DNA from: Opisthocomus hoazin
Lineage: Eukaryota > Chordata > Aves > Opisthocomiformes > Opisthocomidae
Direction: 5' to 3'
NCBI RefSeq assembly: GCF_030867145.1
Contig: NC_134419.1
Span: 1,922,001 to 1,986,000, forward strand
DNA: 64,000 bases
This document shows, piece by piece, positions 20,040 through 32,443 of the stretch. Both the position numbers and the translations under genes were made by a program. The notes under the pieces are model-generated. The model was given only the letters and a program-made list of their open reading frames with translations. It was not told the DNA's origin and did no database searches. Numbering within the stretch: position 1 is the stretch's first letter; the number at the start of each line of letters is the position of its first letter.

Positions 20040-21824
20040 CCCCCCCCTGCGAATACCCCGACGGGGGGAGCCGCGCTGGGCTCTTCTCGGCCGCCGCTGC
20101 GGTGAAGCAATGCTCCGCGTCGGCCGGAGCTGCCAGACCACCCTGCAGCTGGGTGCTCCTGCTTGCCCCTCCGATGCTGACTTCGCTAAACTCCCGGCGT
20201 TTGAGCCCGGCGGAGGGGACCCGCTCCCCCAGCCCCCCCCAGCCAGCAGCCTGCCGGGGGGTGGGCAGCACCTCGCCCTCGCCGGCCCCTCCGCAGGGCT
20301 TCCAAGCTTGGGGTCGGACTTGGGGTTTCTCCAGAACTTACTTTTGCTGCCATATGGGCCGTCTCAGCTGGGCAGACCTCCGGGGAGGATTTCTTCTGAC
20401 GGGAGCTGTGTCAAAGATCACGCTTGCTCAGCTGTCGCACCTAGAAGCCGCCCTGCTCCCGCAGCGAGTGCCAAGGCGCTTGCCCAACGCGGGCTGCGAG
20501 CCAAGGCGGTCCCACCGGCTCCGGCGGGACCCTCGGTGGTCCCTCGCCGAGCTTTTGGCCGCGTGTGCTCCGAAGGTTTGCTCGCGTCGGCGTTTTCCTG
20601 CGGCTCGTGAGCAGCAGCCGCCGTTTTCCGAGGCGGTGTTTGCTGACGCGCGGTGCGGCGTGCGGGTGAGCGCAGCGGAGCGGCGTTCGGTGTGCGGCTC
20701 GCAGAATCGCTGAATTAGCCATTGGGAAAACCGGATTTGGGCACGAAACCGTTTTCCGCAGCAGAAGGTAGAAAATGATTTCAGTAGCCCCTCGGTTGTG
20801 CTGGCTGCGGCGAGGAAAGCTCCCCAAAGCTTGCGTGTGTTCCCCCGGCTCGGCTCTCGCTGCCCATTGCCCCGCCGCCGCGGCCCTGATGAGATTCGAC
20901 GCGACGTAACGAAGCCCACGGCGTCGGGAGAAAGGGATAAAAGCCTCTTTTGCATCAGGTGGAGGGGCGGCAGATGGCAGGACCGCGGCGAAACAGGTGG
21001 AAGCATTGTGTGGTGACCCTCCGAATTAAGCTCGGTTAATTTGCTGGGTCTCTATTAGCAACTCAAGTCTCCGGCTCCACTGCGAGGGCTCAGATTGTAT
21101 CTCGCAGGCGGGTTGGCCACACAGCCCCATCTGGGGCTGGCCGCAGAGCTAAATCTGTCTCGGAGGCAACTGGGAGGCAGCTGAAGCCTGTTTGCTCTCT
21201 CCCCAGCAGCAACTCCCCGACCCGCGCCGGTAATGACGGCTGGCAACGCTCTGAGGCTGCGTTTTCCCCGCAGGGTTCCTGGCTGGGGACAGTTTTCCTT
21301 CCCTGCCTTTGCCCAGAGAATCAGCAAGGGTGCTCGGGAGGTGCGTGGGTCCCTTCTGCTTTGCAGCGGGGAGAGAAAGAGCCGGGCTGGGGATGCAGCG
21401 CGGCGGCCGGCCTGGGGAGCCCGGGATGGGGTCGGACCCACAGTTGTCCCTCGGCCAGCTCCTGGCTGGCAGCTGCCGCTAAACCTTCCTTTCATCGCCT
21501 GCCAAAAAGCATCCGGGGCGTTTTGTCCCCCCCCTGCCCATTAATCCTGACTGTCACGATTCGCCAGGCTGCTGCCCGCAACCCCCTCCGCACCACAGAG
21601 ACAGGGAGGGGGCCGGGAGCTGCGTCAGGCTCAGCCAGGGGGCTTGGCTCTGTCCCCCATGCTGGCAGACCCCCAGCCCCAAATGTTCTCCGAGGCCGTG
21701 GGTTTTGGCTGCTTGGTGGTGCGAGGCAGCCGGCAGAGCTCTGGGTGGAGGGGCAGGGATTTAGGAGGTGCCTGCTCGGGTCCTGCCTGCGGTTCAGGCG
21801 GGGTGCTGCTGTGGGAGGACGCTC

Positions 21825-22530
21825 ACAGAATCACAGGATCCCAGCGTGGTCGGGGTTGGCAGGGACCTCTGTGGGTCACCCAGCCCAACCCCCTGCCCAA
21901 GCAGGGTCACCCAGAGCCGGCTGCACAGCACCGCGTCCAGGTGGGTCTGGAATATCTCCAGAGAAGGAGACTCCACAGCCTCCCTGGGCAGCCTGGGCCA
22001 GGGCTCCGTCACCCTCAGAGGGAAGAAGTTCTTCCTCATCTTCAGCTGGAACTTCCCATGCTCCAGTTTGTGCCCGTTGCCCCTTGTCCTGTCGCTGGGC
22101 ACCACTGGAAAGAGTCTGGCCCCGGCCTCCTGACACCCACCCTGCAGATATTTAGAGGCATTTCTAAGGTCCCCTCGCAGCCTTCTCTTCTCCAGGCTGA
22201 ACAAGCCCAGCTCCCTCAGCCTCTCCTCGTAGGAGAGATGCTCCAGTCCCCTCCTCATCCTCGTAGCCCTCCACTGGACTCTCTCCAGTAGCTCCTCATC
22301 TTTCTTGAACTGGGGAGCCCAGCACTGGACACAGCACTGCAGATGGGGCCTCTCCAGGGCAGAGCAGAGGGGGAGGAGAACCTCCCTCGCCCTGCTGCCC
22401 ACACTCCTCTTGATGCACCCCAGGATCCCATTGGCCTTCTTGGCACCCAGGGCACGCTGCTGGCTCATGGTCACCCTGTCGTCCCCCAGCACTCCCAGTC
22501 CCTCTCCGCAGAGCTGCTCTCCAGCAGGTC
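21825..22530 (-). mobile_element. CR1 LINE 3' fragment, subfamily B
   Basis: The inverted tail CACAGAATCACAGGATCCCA begins the copy, which runs through the whole ORF2 end to the GAGCTGCTCTCCAGC region. It includes the diagnostic B frameshift at 22481-22502. The downstream frame is open over more than 200 codons. Confidence 0.93.
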
Positions 22531-25403
22531 CGCCCAAGCCGACGTTCTCGGCCAGCTGCAGAAGAGCACCATAATTGAAGTTTTTGGGAATGAGACCAAA
22601 CACCGCACGGTGTCAGTGCCTAAGCACTGTCACTGCCGAAGGGGCCAGCAACCAGCCAGTCCCCCCCCACAGCGCCGTGCCGGGGGCCTTCCACCTCCCC
22701 TTTCACTCAGCTCCGTGTCATCCCCACGCTCGTGTGGCCCCGTTCCCATTTTCAGCGAAGTCCCCATCCGCTCCCTCGGTCCCCTGCCTTGCCCTGCCCC
22801 CCGTGGGACCTTTCACCGTCTCCGTGGACCCCCCCAGCCATCCCGTTGCTGCGTGAAGGTCGCGGGCCTGGCGCTCCCGCACCGCCGAGCGGCACAGCAC
22901 CCCGGCGACGCTCACGTAGCGGGGCCGTGCGTTCCGGGTTAGGGTCTCCAGTCCCCCCCGTGAATCTCCCGGGTAACAGGGGCTGCGAAGCAAACGCCAG
23001 CTTGCACATTCCCCGGGGCGGCCTCTGGTCCCACGGTCACTGCCTTTTCCCAGCGGCGCCCGGTCCCGTGTCGCTGAGCCGACCCCCCGCTCTTTCCAGC
23101 CGGTGCAGGCAGCAGCATCCACGTTCACCTTCCCGGGGCGGCCCGGACCCCTGCAGGATTAGACCCCCCCCCCCAGCCTCCGACCTCGGCCAACCTCGGC
23201 ACGCTCGGCAGCAAGGGCAGAGGTGGGGGGCCCACGGACGGAGCCCGCAGCCCACGCAGCCCTGCGCCCGGCCACGGCGGGGGTAGGGGCTGCGGGTGGG
23301 CTGCTGGCAGCCAGCCTGGGCGCTGGCAGCGTGCCCCCAAGGCACGGAAACCACCCAAAAAACAAGACCAGCAGCTGGAGTTCGGGGAAGGGCGGGCGAG
23401 CACGGCTCCCGACGGGGGGGCACAGGGGCTCGATGCCATCATGGTGGTGGGAGCCCTAAGACAAAACACCGTTTTCCCCCTGTTTTCTTTAGAGGAGTTT
23501 CTCCACCCCTGATGGAAGAAAAAGCGGGGTTCAGCTGAAGCAGTCGCTGCTGGGGTTCGGGGTTTGACTTCGGCCAGTGCCCGGGAGCGCTTGGAAGCAC
23601 GGCCCCAACTGGGTTTGGCTCCAGAGCCGGGCACCGTGCCCGCGGCTTTCCTAACCGCCCGGGTTGCCCGCGTCCGGCCGAGAGCCCGGCTCGGTGGCCC
23701 TTCACGGGCGGCGAGGAGCAGGGACACCGCACTTCCCTGCCAGAGGCATTCGCCTTTCCCAGCGGATGCAGGGAGAAGCCTGGCCCAAGCAGGAGCCGTG
23801 CCCGCTCCCCACGGCCGTGGGGTCGGGTTGTGTGTGGGAGGGGGGGTAGCTGTCCCCCGTATCCCAGGTCCCAGCCCCAGGAGAGCGGGTGCGGGCTCAG
23901 GAATAGAGGGGTGCTGCCGATTTGATACTAAACTGAGCTGACTGGTCTGGGATGGGGCGTTTGGTGCAGCGCTGGGCTCCCGGCACCGGCAGCAAACAGG
24001 AGGGAGGCTGGGGGCGAGCGCCAGCCGTCCCCCCCCACGACCCCATCCATGTGCGTGAAAGGGGCAAAAGCTGGGGTGCGGGACCCCACGGTCAGGATAA
24101 CGCCGTTGGCTGCTCTTTGCACCGCAGGGCTGGCTGCGGACTCCTGACGGGGGGGGTTTACCTCTCCCAAAGGCGGGGGTGCCGGGATCTGGGGGCGCGG
24201 GGGTCTGGGATGTGTTGACCCGACCCCGGTTTGCCAGCGCTCAGCACATTCCTGCTGTCCTCTGCGGTGCCGAAGCATCGCCGGAAGGGATTCGGGTCTC
24301 ACCGGCCACGCCGGGGTTTGGCAGCGGGTTGCGGTGCTGAGCGGGCTGGCAGCAGCCTGCGCTGGGCACCGCAGAAAATGCCGAAGCCCAGAGGGTGCTG
24401 CCGGCCGTGCCCCTCGAGCTGGGGGGGTTTCACTCACCTGGGCCTGAAGTTTGACAGCAGAGGCCCAGGGATTTGGGGACAGCGGTCACACCCCTGCAAA
24501 CGGGAAACACAAGCGGGAGCCCCGGGAGCGCTTCACCCTGGGCAGCTGCGGGCAGCTGGGGCTCAGGCAGCTCCTGGTGCTCGTTAATTCGGGGCGGCAG
24601 AAAACAGTGCTGCTCCCTGAAACCTGGAACGTGCCGGGAGGGCGGCTGCCGCTCCTGGCACCGACGTTCCCTCTGCCCGCGCCCGCCGCTGCCGTCCCGG
24701 GCCAGGGATGCATCCCTACATCCCTTCTCTCCGGGTGAGGAGGGGGTTTTTCCTTCCCTCTCCTTTTCCTTCCCCTCTGCGGATGCCCCCACAGCCCACC
24801 TGGCCGGGGGACGTGGCAGCCTGGGCTGCGGTGCTGGCAGGCCGGGCACACACCGCAGCGATGGGCGCTTGCGTGAGCCCTCCCGCCTGGCTCGGCGCCG
24901 AAGCCCCGGCAGCGCCGGGCAAAGTCCTGGAGCCGGGACATCCCCTCGCCGCCCGCGGTGCCGCTCCCCAGATAAAGCCGCGGGAAAAGGCAAACCCAAA
25001 CTTTGTCCTATTTAATAGCAGCGTGGAATCATAAAATAGCCCACGAGTGGCATTTGCATGAGTAAACACTCTCCTGCCCCGCGCGCTTCCTCCGCAGAGA
25101 AATCGGCTTCGTGGGGAATTGCTGCAGGAGCCACCCCGGCAGCCACCAGCCCCCCGGTGCTGCCTCCAACGGGGACGTTCCCGTTCATCAAGCGCTTTGC
25201 TGTCCCCTGGGGCTGCGGGAAAGCCCCAGAGTGACAGCGGGGAGGGGTGGGTGTGTGTCCCCTCCAAACCCTGCTACCAAGCAGTGCCACTCACGGGAAA
25301 ACAGAGATGGGGTTTTCTTCACCCTTTCAGTTAGTCATGCTCATGGCTGTTCTCTGAATAGCAGGCAGGTCATGCGGGCACAGGGTGTGAGTTTACATTA
25401 ATG

Positions 25404-26300
25404 TCACAGAATCCCAGCATGGTGGGGTTGGAAGGGACCTGGGGATCCCCCAGCCCAACCCCCTGCCCAAGCAGGGTCACCCAGAGCAGGCTGCACAGCA
25501 CCGCGGCCAGGCGGGGCTGGAATATCTCCAGAGAAGGAGACTCCACAGCCTCCCTGGGCAGCCTGGGCCAGGGCTCCGTCACCCTCAGAGGGAAGAAGTT
25601 CTTCCTCGGGTTCAGCTGGAACTTCCCATGCTCCAGTTTGTGCCCGTTGCCCCTTGTCCTGTCGCTGGGCACCACTGGAAAGAGTCTGGCCCCGTCCTCC
25701 TGACCCCCACCCTGCAGATAATTATCGGCACTTCCAAGGTCCCCTCTCAGCCTTCTCTTCTCCAGGCTGAACAAGCCCAGCTCCCTCAGCCTCTCCTCGT
25801 AGGAGAGATGCTCCAGTCCCCTCCTCATCCTCGTAGCCCTCCACTGGACTCTCTCCAGTAGCTCCTCATCTTTCTTGAACTGGGGAGCCCAGCACTGGAC
25901 ACAGCACTGCAGATGGGGCCTCCCCAGGGCAGAGCAGAGGGGGAGGAGAACCTCCCTCGCCCTGCTGCCCACACTCCTCTTGATGCACCCCAGGATCCCA
26001 TCGGCCTTCTTGGCACCCAGGGCACGCTGCTGGCTCACGGTCACCCTGTCGTCCCCCAGCACTCCCAGTCCCTCTCCGCAGAGCTGCTCTCCAGCAGCTC
26101 AGCCCCAGCCTGTACTGGTGCCTGGGGTTGTTCCTCCCCAGGTGCAGGACCCTGCCCTTGCCCTTGTTGAACCTCATCAGGTTCCTCTCTGCCCAACTCC
26201 CCAGCCTTTCCAGGTCTCGCTGGATGGCAGCGCAGCCGTCTGGTACATCAGCCACTCCTCCCAGCTTTGTGTCACCAGCAAACTCACTGCGGGCACGCTC
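25404..26300 (-). mobile_element. CR1 LINE 3' fragment, subfamily B
   Basis: It starts TCACAGAATCCCAGCATGGT and extends to the region just after the RT FADD box, ending near CACCAGCAAACTCACTGCGG. The B frameshift is at 26051-26074. This copy faces the plus-strand CR1 at 27402-28048 across the orphan CpG island. Confidence 0.93.
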
Positions 26301-26369
26301 CGTCCCTTCACCAGCTCATTTCGTGTGATTCTGTCTCCTAGGAAGCACTGAATGGGGAGAGCGTTTAGA

Positions 26370-26650
26370 AATAGAATCACACAATCATTAAGTTTGGGAA
26401 AGACCTCTAAGATCATCCAGTCCAACTGTCACCCCAACACCGCCAGGCCTCCCGAAGTGCCACATCCACACATTTTTTGAACCCCTCAAGGGACGGGGAG
26501 TCCCCCAGTGCCCTGGGCAGCCCGGTCCAGTGTTTTACAACTCTTTCGGTGGAGAAATTTTCCCTAATATCCAACGTGAACCTCCCCTGACGCAGCTTGA
26601 GGCCGCTTCCTCTCGTCCCGTCGCTGGAGACCTGGGAGCAGGGCCCCTGA
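26370..26650 (-). mobile_element. Older CR1 3' fragment
   Basis: ATAGAATCACACAATCATTA is followed by GAAAGACCTCTAAGATCATC, the AGTCCAACTGTCACCCCAAC segment and ATATCCAACGTGAACCTCCC. This is a distinct, older CR1 lineage next to the young copy and abutting the CpG island. Confidence 0.9.
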
Positions 26651-27150
26651 GGTGGAGCCCCGGTCCGAGGGCCAGGCGGTACCGCCCCCTGCAGCGCGCC
26701 TGCAGGAAGCCATGCCGCAGACACGAAACCCGATTGAAACAGGCAGAGAAGGGTCAGAACGGCGGGACCCCGTGTTCCCGGGAGGCGGTGGCGGGGTTTC
26801 CGCGGGCGGCGGGGCGGGGAGCGCCGTGAGGTGAGGACGGGCCCGCACCCAGCCGCCATCTTGGGCCCGCGCGCGGCGCCGCCTGCCCGCGCCCCCTGGC
26901 GGCCGCCGGGAGCCTCGCGGGGCGCGGCCTGGCCGGCGCCTCCCGGTCCCCAAACCACGCTCTTCTTTATTACCAAAAACGAAAAAAAAAGTAATTTTGC
27001 AGCAAGCGAATAAATACCCAAGTTGCAACATGTCACGACACAGATGCCCAGCGTTTGCCGCCTGTCGCGGGGCTCGCTGCCGGGGGGCCACAGGCGCGGC
27101 CCTCCCGCGGCGCCCAAGATGGAGGCTGTGGGAGCAGTGGGAGCGGGGTG
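26640..27150. promoter_or_regulatory. Orphan CpG island with YY1- and CTCF-like motifs
   Basis: A GC- and CpG-rich block is bordered by CR1 fragments and lies more than 8 kb from any recognised promoter. It contains GCCGCCATCTTGG (26852-26864), GCGCCCCCTGGCGGCC (26889-26904, a close match to the CTCF core) and CAAGATGGAGGC (27115-27126). No coding exon is recognisable on either side. The two YY1-like motifs face outward, which would fit a divergent promoter; that reading is inference. Confidence 0.5.
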
Positions 27151-27284
27151 GGACGGAGGTGGGGGCATCCCCTCCGGGCAGCATCCCCTCAGCATCCCCT
27201 CCAGACGTCACCCTCTCCGGGCAGCATCTCCCCCCAGATGTGTCCCCCGGGGCCAGAGAGTGGTGGCGGCCCTGGGGGATGGGT

Positions 27285-27342
27285 CCAATCCAACCTGAAC
27301 CTCCCCTGATGCAGCTCGAGGCCGTTGCCTCTCGTCCTGTCC
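27285..27342 (-). mobile_element. Relict older CR1 fragment
   Basis: CCAACCTGAACCTCCCCTGA and the GCAGCTCGAGGCCGTTGCCT stretch match the same older lineage seen at 26370-26650 and 32988-33178. Only about 58 bp remain. Confidence 0.7.
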
Positions 27343-27404
27343 CCACCTGCAAAGGGGACGAGGAGCTGCCCCTGCGCGGGCCCTGCCCCGGGAAGGAGCG
27401 GGTC

Positions 27405-28048
27405 GTTGGCCATGAGCCAGCAGCGTGCCCTGGCTGCCAAGAAGGCCGATGGGATCCTAGGGTGCATCAAGAGCAGTGTGGGCAGCAGGGCGAGGGAGGT
27501 TCTCCTTCCCCTCTGCTCTGCCCTGGGGAGGCCCCATCTGCAGTGCTGTGTCCAGTTCTGGGCTCCCCAGTTCAAGAAAGATGAGGAGCTACTGGAGAGA
27601 GTCCAGCGGAGGGCTACGAGGATGAGGAGGGGACTGGAGCATCTCTCCTAGGAGGAGAGGCTGAGGGAGCTGGGCTTGTTCAGCCTGGAGAAGAGAAGGC
27701 TGAGAGGGGACCTTAGAAATGCCTCTAAATATCTGCAGGGTGGGGGTCAGGAGGATGGGGCCAGACTCTTTCCAGTGGTGCCCAGCGACAGGACAAGGGC
27801 CAACGGGCACAAACTGGAGCATGGGAAGTTCCAGCTGAACCCGAGGAAGAACTTCTTCCCTCTGAGGGTGACGGAGCCCTGGCCCAGGCTGCCCAGGGAG
27901 GCTGTGGAGTCTCCTTCTCTGGAGATATTCCAGCCCCGCCTGGACGCGGTGCTGTGCAGCCGGCTCTGGGTGACCCTGCTTGGGCAGGGGGTTGGGCTGG
28001 GTGACCCACAGAGGTCCCTGCCAACCCCGACCATTCTGTGATTCTATT
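27405..28048 (+). mobile_element. CR1 LINE 3' fragment, B-like with A-like tail
   Basis: It starts around GGCCATGAGCCAGCAGCGTG. Its body is B-type ([17 protein letters not shown]), but it reads QFWAPQF and ends ACCATTCTGTGATTC as A copies do. A TAC to TAG change at 27649-27651 breaks ORF2. Confidence 0.92.
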
Positions 28049-30269
28049 TCCATCTCGGGCATGCGGCGAGCACTGGGTGCTTGCATGGAGGACACTTTCC
28101 CAGCTGGTGCAGGGGCATCACTGCAGAGCGCTTGCAAACGGGGCAGCTGCAACCTGACAGCAAATTAGCACGTTAACTGAGTTTTAGCATTGCTAGTGTT
28201 GCAGAACTCAGTAAACTGGGAGGTGGGGAGACCTAGGGTTGCTTTATTTTCCACCAGCAAGCCCTTTGCTGTGCCTGCTGCAGCGCCGGGCATGCCGATA
28301 GCGAGGGCTCAGCCCGGGTGGGGGTTTGGGGAGCGGTGAGGGGACGCTTGGGCAGCTCTGCTGTGGGGCTCACGCATCCCACCCTCGTACCATCCCCTCA
28401 ATCCAGGAGCTGGGGCTGTGAGAAAAACAGTGAATAACCCCAAACTCGTGACCCAGTCCCAGGGAAAGGTGCACGCAGCCATCCCCGCAGCCCGGGGCCC
28501 GCCGGCTGGGAACAGCGGCACTGCTGCCGGGCAGCCCTTCCCAGCGAAGGGACGGGGCAGAGAGCCTGGAGCAGCACCTTTCAGGCCAATCCTGCAACAC
28601 AAACTTGCAACAAAGGTAATTTATTTTTTTTATATTCAGTTCTGCAGAGCCATTTAAAATAGGCATATTTTTTTTAATGAACGGTGCAAAGTTTTTTTTA
28701 AGGAATATACAAAATCAAATATTGGTGCTAGAGGTCCCAGGTGCTGGAGGATTCCCTCGTCCCGAAGCAGTCTGGCAGATCAGCCCCGTTCTGCAGCCGC
28801 TGGGAGAGCCAGGGGTGCTCACAGAGGCCAGGCCGGAGCGGCAGCAGCAAGCCGTGCCGGTTTTATTTTCATGTATTTCATTTTCATGGGATCTGCCCAC
28901 ACTTTTTAATTAATCTGAGGATTTTTGCCTCCTCTCCTGCTCAGGAGCAGTCTCTGGGCAGGAGACAGTTTTCTCGGGTTGATTTGCAGACTCGTGTAAT
29001 GACTACCCCGCCTGCACGCATTCAAGTAAAGCAATTTCTAGCGTTGGTGTTACTGTGTGCCCCGTGCAGCCCCCTCCTCCCTTGCAGCTGGGCTGGGAGC
29101 TGGGAAAATACTGATTTTTCACAATTTTTCATTTGTTTTTTTGGCTGGGGCCTTTCCAGGGGCTGCAGCAGTGCCCGCTCCCGAGCGGTGGCCGGGCGTC
29201 GTGTGGAGTAGAGCCGGACCGATGGACTCTGCAGCTGAGGCACCCGGGGCTGCCGGAGGGTGACTGCAGGGTGGCAGCTTGGCGTGCAGGTCCCCATTTT
29301 CCACGGAAATCGCTCTTTGGGTGCCAGCCTTTCTGTCTCCCGGCCGGGTGCCAGGGCACGGGGGGAGCTGTCAATGCGGAGCGGCCGTGGGATGGCATCC
29401 CAGGGTGAAGGGGATGCTCCGGAGCGCTGCTCGGGAGACAGGGAGCGGGCTTGGGTCTATGCTGCTGGAAGAGGGCGAGCTGTGAACCAAAGGGCTCCTC
29501 TGAAGACTGAATAAAAATGGATTTTCCTTCAGGAAGGGGTTGCACGACTGCGAGGAGCCTCGGTGGGAGGGATCCCTGCCTCAAGTGGGGGATGAGAGCT
29601 CGTCGAGGCCTCGCAGGGCTGGCAGCGGCTCCCGGCGCGGCGCGGGTGCCAATCCCCACGTAGCCGCCCGCGTTGCAGGCAATGTGTTAATAACACTTTG
29701 TTCTTCGGCTCTTTCATCAGAGGCGCTCGGAGCGATTCACAGGCGGCAGTTGGTGCGTGCGGCACGCCCACGGTGAACAAAAATCCCTATTTTCCCCTCT
29801 TTTTTCGCAGGCGGGGGCTGCCCCGGTCTCTGCCGCGCGGGGAGGACTGGTGGCTCGAGCAAGCAGGGTCACTCCGTGGCTCTTTGTCACCAAAGTCTGG
29901 CTGCTCGCTGCAGGCTGTACAGCCCGCCACGATTTTTGGTCTTTTTTATTCAGCCAGAGTAGTGTCTGATTCTTCCTGCAGCCCTCCAACGTCTGATTTT
30001 AGGGATGTTTGTGGTTACATGAGCTGCGTCCCGGTGGGGTGGCCCTCCACGTCCCCCCTGCGCTGGGGCCCGTGCCTCGTTATCAGAGCGGGCAGCCCCA
30101 CGCTGCTGCTTGCCCCCGCCGTGAACGGGACCCCCACCACGTGTGGGATCTCCGCTGCCGGCCCGGGGACCGTGCTTCCCGCAGCACCTTATCCAAGCCG
30201 GCAGCCCTGCAGCTCCCTGCTCGTTTGGCTCTCTATCTCGAGCAGCAGCCGCAGGGACCTCGTGGGACC

Positions 30270-31253
30270 TTGGTGTCCCCCAGGGGTCAGTACTGGGCCC
30301 AGTCTTGTTTAACTTCTTCATCAACGACCTGGATGAAGAGTTAGAGTGTACCCTCAGCAAGTTTGCTGGTGACACCAAACTGGGAGGAGTGGTAGATACA
30401 CCAGAAGGCTGTGCTGCCATTCAGCGTGACCTGGATAGGCTGCAAAGCTGGGCAGAGAGGAACCTGATGAGGTTCAACAAGGGCGAATGCAGGGTCCTGC
30501 ACCTGGGGAGGAACAACCCCAGGCACCAGTACAGGCTGGGGCTGACCTGCTGGAGAGCAGCTCTGCGGAGAGCGACCTGGGTGTCCTGGTGGACGACAGG
30601 GTGACCATGAGCCAGCAGTGTGCCCTGGCTGCCAAGAAAGCCAATGGGATCCTGGGGTGCATCAAGAAGAGTGTGGGCAGCAGGACGAGGGAGGTTCTCC
30701 TTCCCCTCTACACTGCCCTGGTGAGGTCCCATCTGGAGTACTGTGTCCAGTTCTGGGCTCCCCAGTTCAAGAAAGATGAAGAGCTACTGGAGAGAGTCCA
30801 GCGGAGGGCTACGAGGATGAGGAGGGGACTGGAGCATCTCCCCTACGAGGAGAGGTTGAGGGAGCTGGGCTTGTTCAGCCTGGAGAAGAGAAGGCTGCGA
30901 GGGGACCTTATAAATGCCTACAAATATCTGAAGGGTGGGTGTCAGGAGGATGGGGCCAGACTCTTTTCAGTGGTGCCCAGCGACAGGACAAGGGGCAACG
31001 GGCACAAACTGAGGCACAGGAAGTTCCGTCTGAACCCGAGGAAGAACTTCTTCCCTCTGAGGGTGACGGAGCCCTGGCCCAGGCTGCCCAGGGAGGTGGT
31101 GGAGTGTCCTTCTCTGGAGATATTCCAGACCCACCTGGACAAAGTCCTGTGCAGCCTGCTCTGGGTGACCCTGCTTGGGCAGGGGGGTTGGACTGGGTGA
31201 CCCACAGAGGTCCCTTCCAACCCCTACTATTCTGTGATTCTGTGATTCTGTGG
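30270..31253 (+). mobile_element. CR1 LINE 3' fragment, subfamily A, near-intact ORF2 end
   Basis: It begins at the GTPQGSV-type RT motif region (GTGTCCCCCAGGGGTCAGTA). FAGD stands in place of the catalytic FADD, an active-site change. The ORF2 end is open ([10 protein letters not shown] form, [23 protein letters not shown]) and the tail has three TTCTGTGA units. Confidence 0.93.
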
Positions 31254-31866
31254 GACGTTGGCGCTGGGACGGTCAATGAGCGACGCAGCGCGGACAGCGA
31301 AGCCCCCCGGGTTAAACCCACCGCATGGGGAGGTGTCGGAGGTCTCGCTACCAGGCTGCGGGTCAAGCATCCCTCCTTCGCCTGGTGCGCTGGGACGTGC
31401 CCACGCGTTGCTGGCGGACGGGAGGACCGGCGTCGCAGGAGCCGGGCGGGATGGGTGGCCAGCCAAGGGCTGCACCACCCGGGCAGGAGCTGAGGACATC
31501 GGGATCTCTCAGAAACCCGCCCTGAGCAACTGCACGTCCTGCTTAGATGTTTTGGGGGCTGCTGTGTTAATGACCGTGGGCAATGGAGAACCAGCCCCTC
31601 GGCGCTCTGCTTGCGAGCAGCCTCCCGTGCGCTTCTCTGCCGGCCTCACCAGCAGCCCTGGATGAGTTTCAGCCCCCTCAACCCCCCTGCATCAGCCATG
31701 GGAAGTGATGGTCTTCGCACCTCCATCCCCCCGGCCGTATGCCAGCCGCGGGCTCGCGCTGGCAGCAGCACCGCTGGGACGGGCTGAGGAAGCGTCCTGG
31801 CTCTCCTGGGCACCCCCAAGGATGCACAGCGAGCCTGCCCGGGGGATTTGGGGTCCTGGCACCGGT

Positions 31867-32098
31867 CAGAATCACAGAATCACAGAATCACAGAATAGTA
31901 GGAGTTGGCAGGGACCTCTGTGGGTCATCTAGTCCAACCGCCCTGCCCAAGCAGGGTCACCCAGAGCAGGCTGCACAGGACCTTGTCCAGGCGGGGCTGG
32001 AATATCTCCAGAGAAGGAGACTCCACAGCCTCCCTGGGCAGCCTGGGCCAGGGCTCCGTCACCCTCAGAGGGAAGAAGTTCTTCCTCATGTTCAGACG
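31867..32098 (-). mobile_element. Short CR1 3' end, subfamily A
   Basis: Repeated CAGAATCACAGAATCACAGA tail units lead into GTTGGCAGGGACCTCTGTGG. The copy is cut off after TTCTTCCTCATGTTCAGACG. Confidence 0.9.
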
Positions 32099-32443
32099 GT
32101 CGGGTGGCGAGACCCTCTGCAGGACAGGGGAGTGGGATGAGATGGAGCAGAAGAGAAACCTCCGGAGCTGCCGGCTGAGCTGAACGTGCAACAACAGCCC
32201 CGGGGCTGGTCTGGGCTGCAGAGACCTGTGCAGGTCAGGCAGCCCAGGCTCGTTAGCAGAGAGCCGGGGTAGTTGCTCTGCCTGTAATCACCCTAATGAG
32301 CAGTTGTCTTGCCCAGCTGCAGCAGAGGCAATTCTGTGACCTGCTTTCGGCGCGTTTGATCTTGCTTTTCTCATATTTCCTCGCCCGGGTGAGCCTGCTG
32401 CCGCAGCAGCTATGGCCAAGCGCGTGTGGCCCGAGAGCGCCCG

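Larger units (their letters stand above)
18600..25403. other. GC-rich intergenic DNA upstream of GADD45A
   Basis: Apart from three CR1 copies, no coding exon is recognised. The region is GC-rich with G runs and has an AP-1-like TGAGTCA at 19713, so regulatory elements are plausible but not demonstrable. Open frames here are composition effects. Confidence 0.4.
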
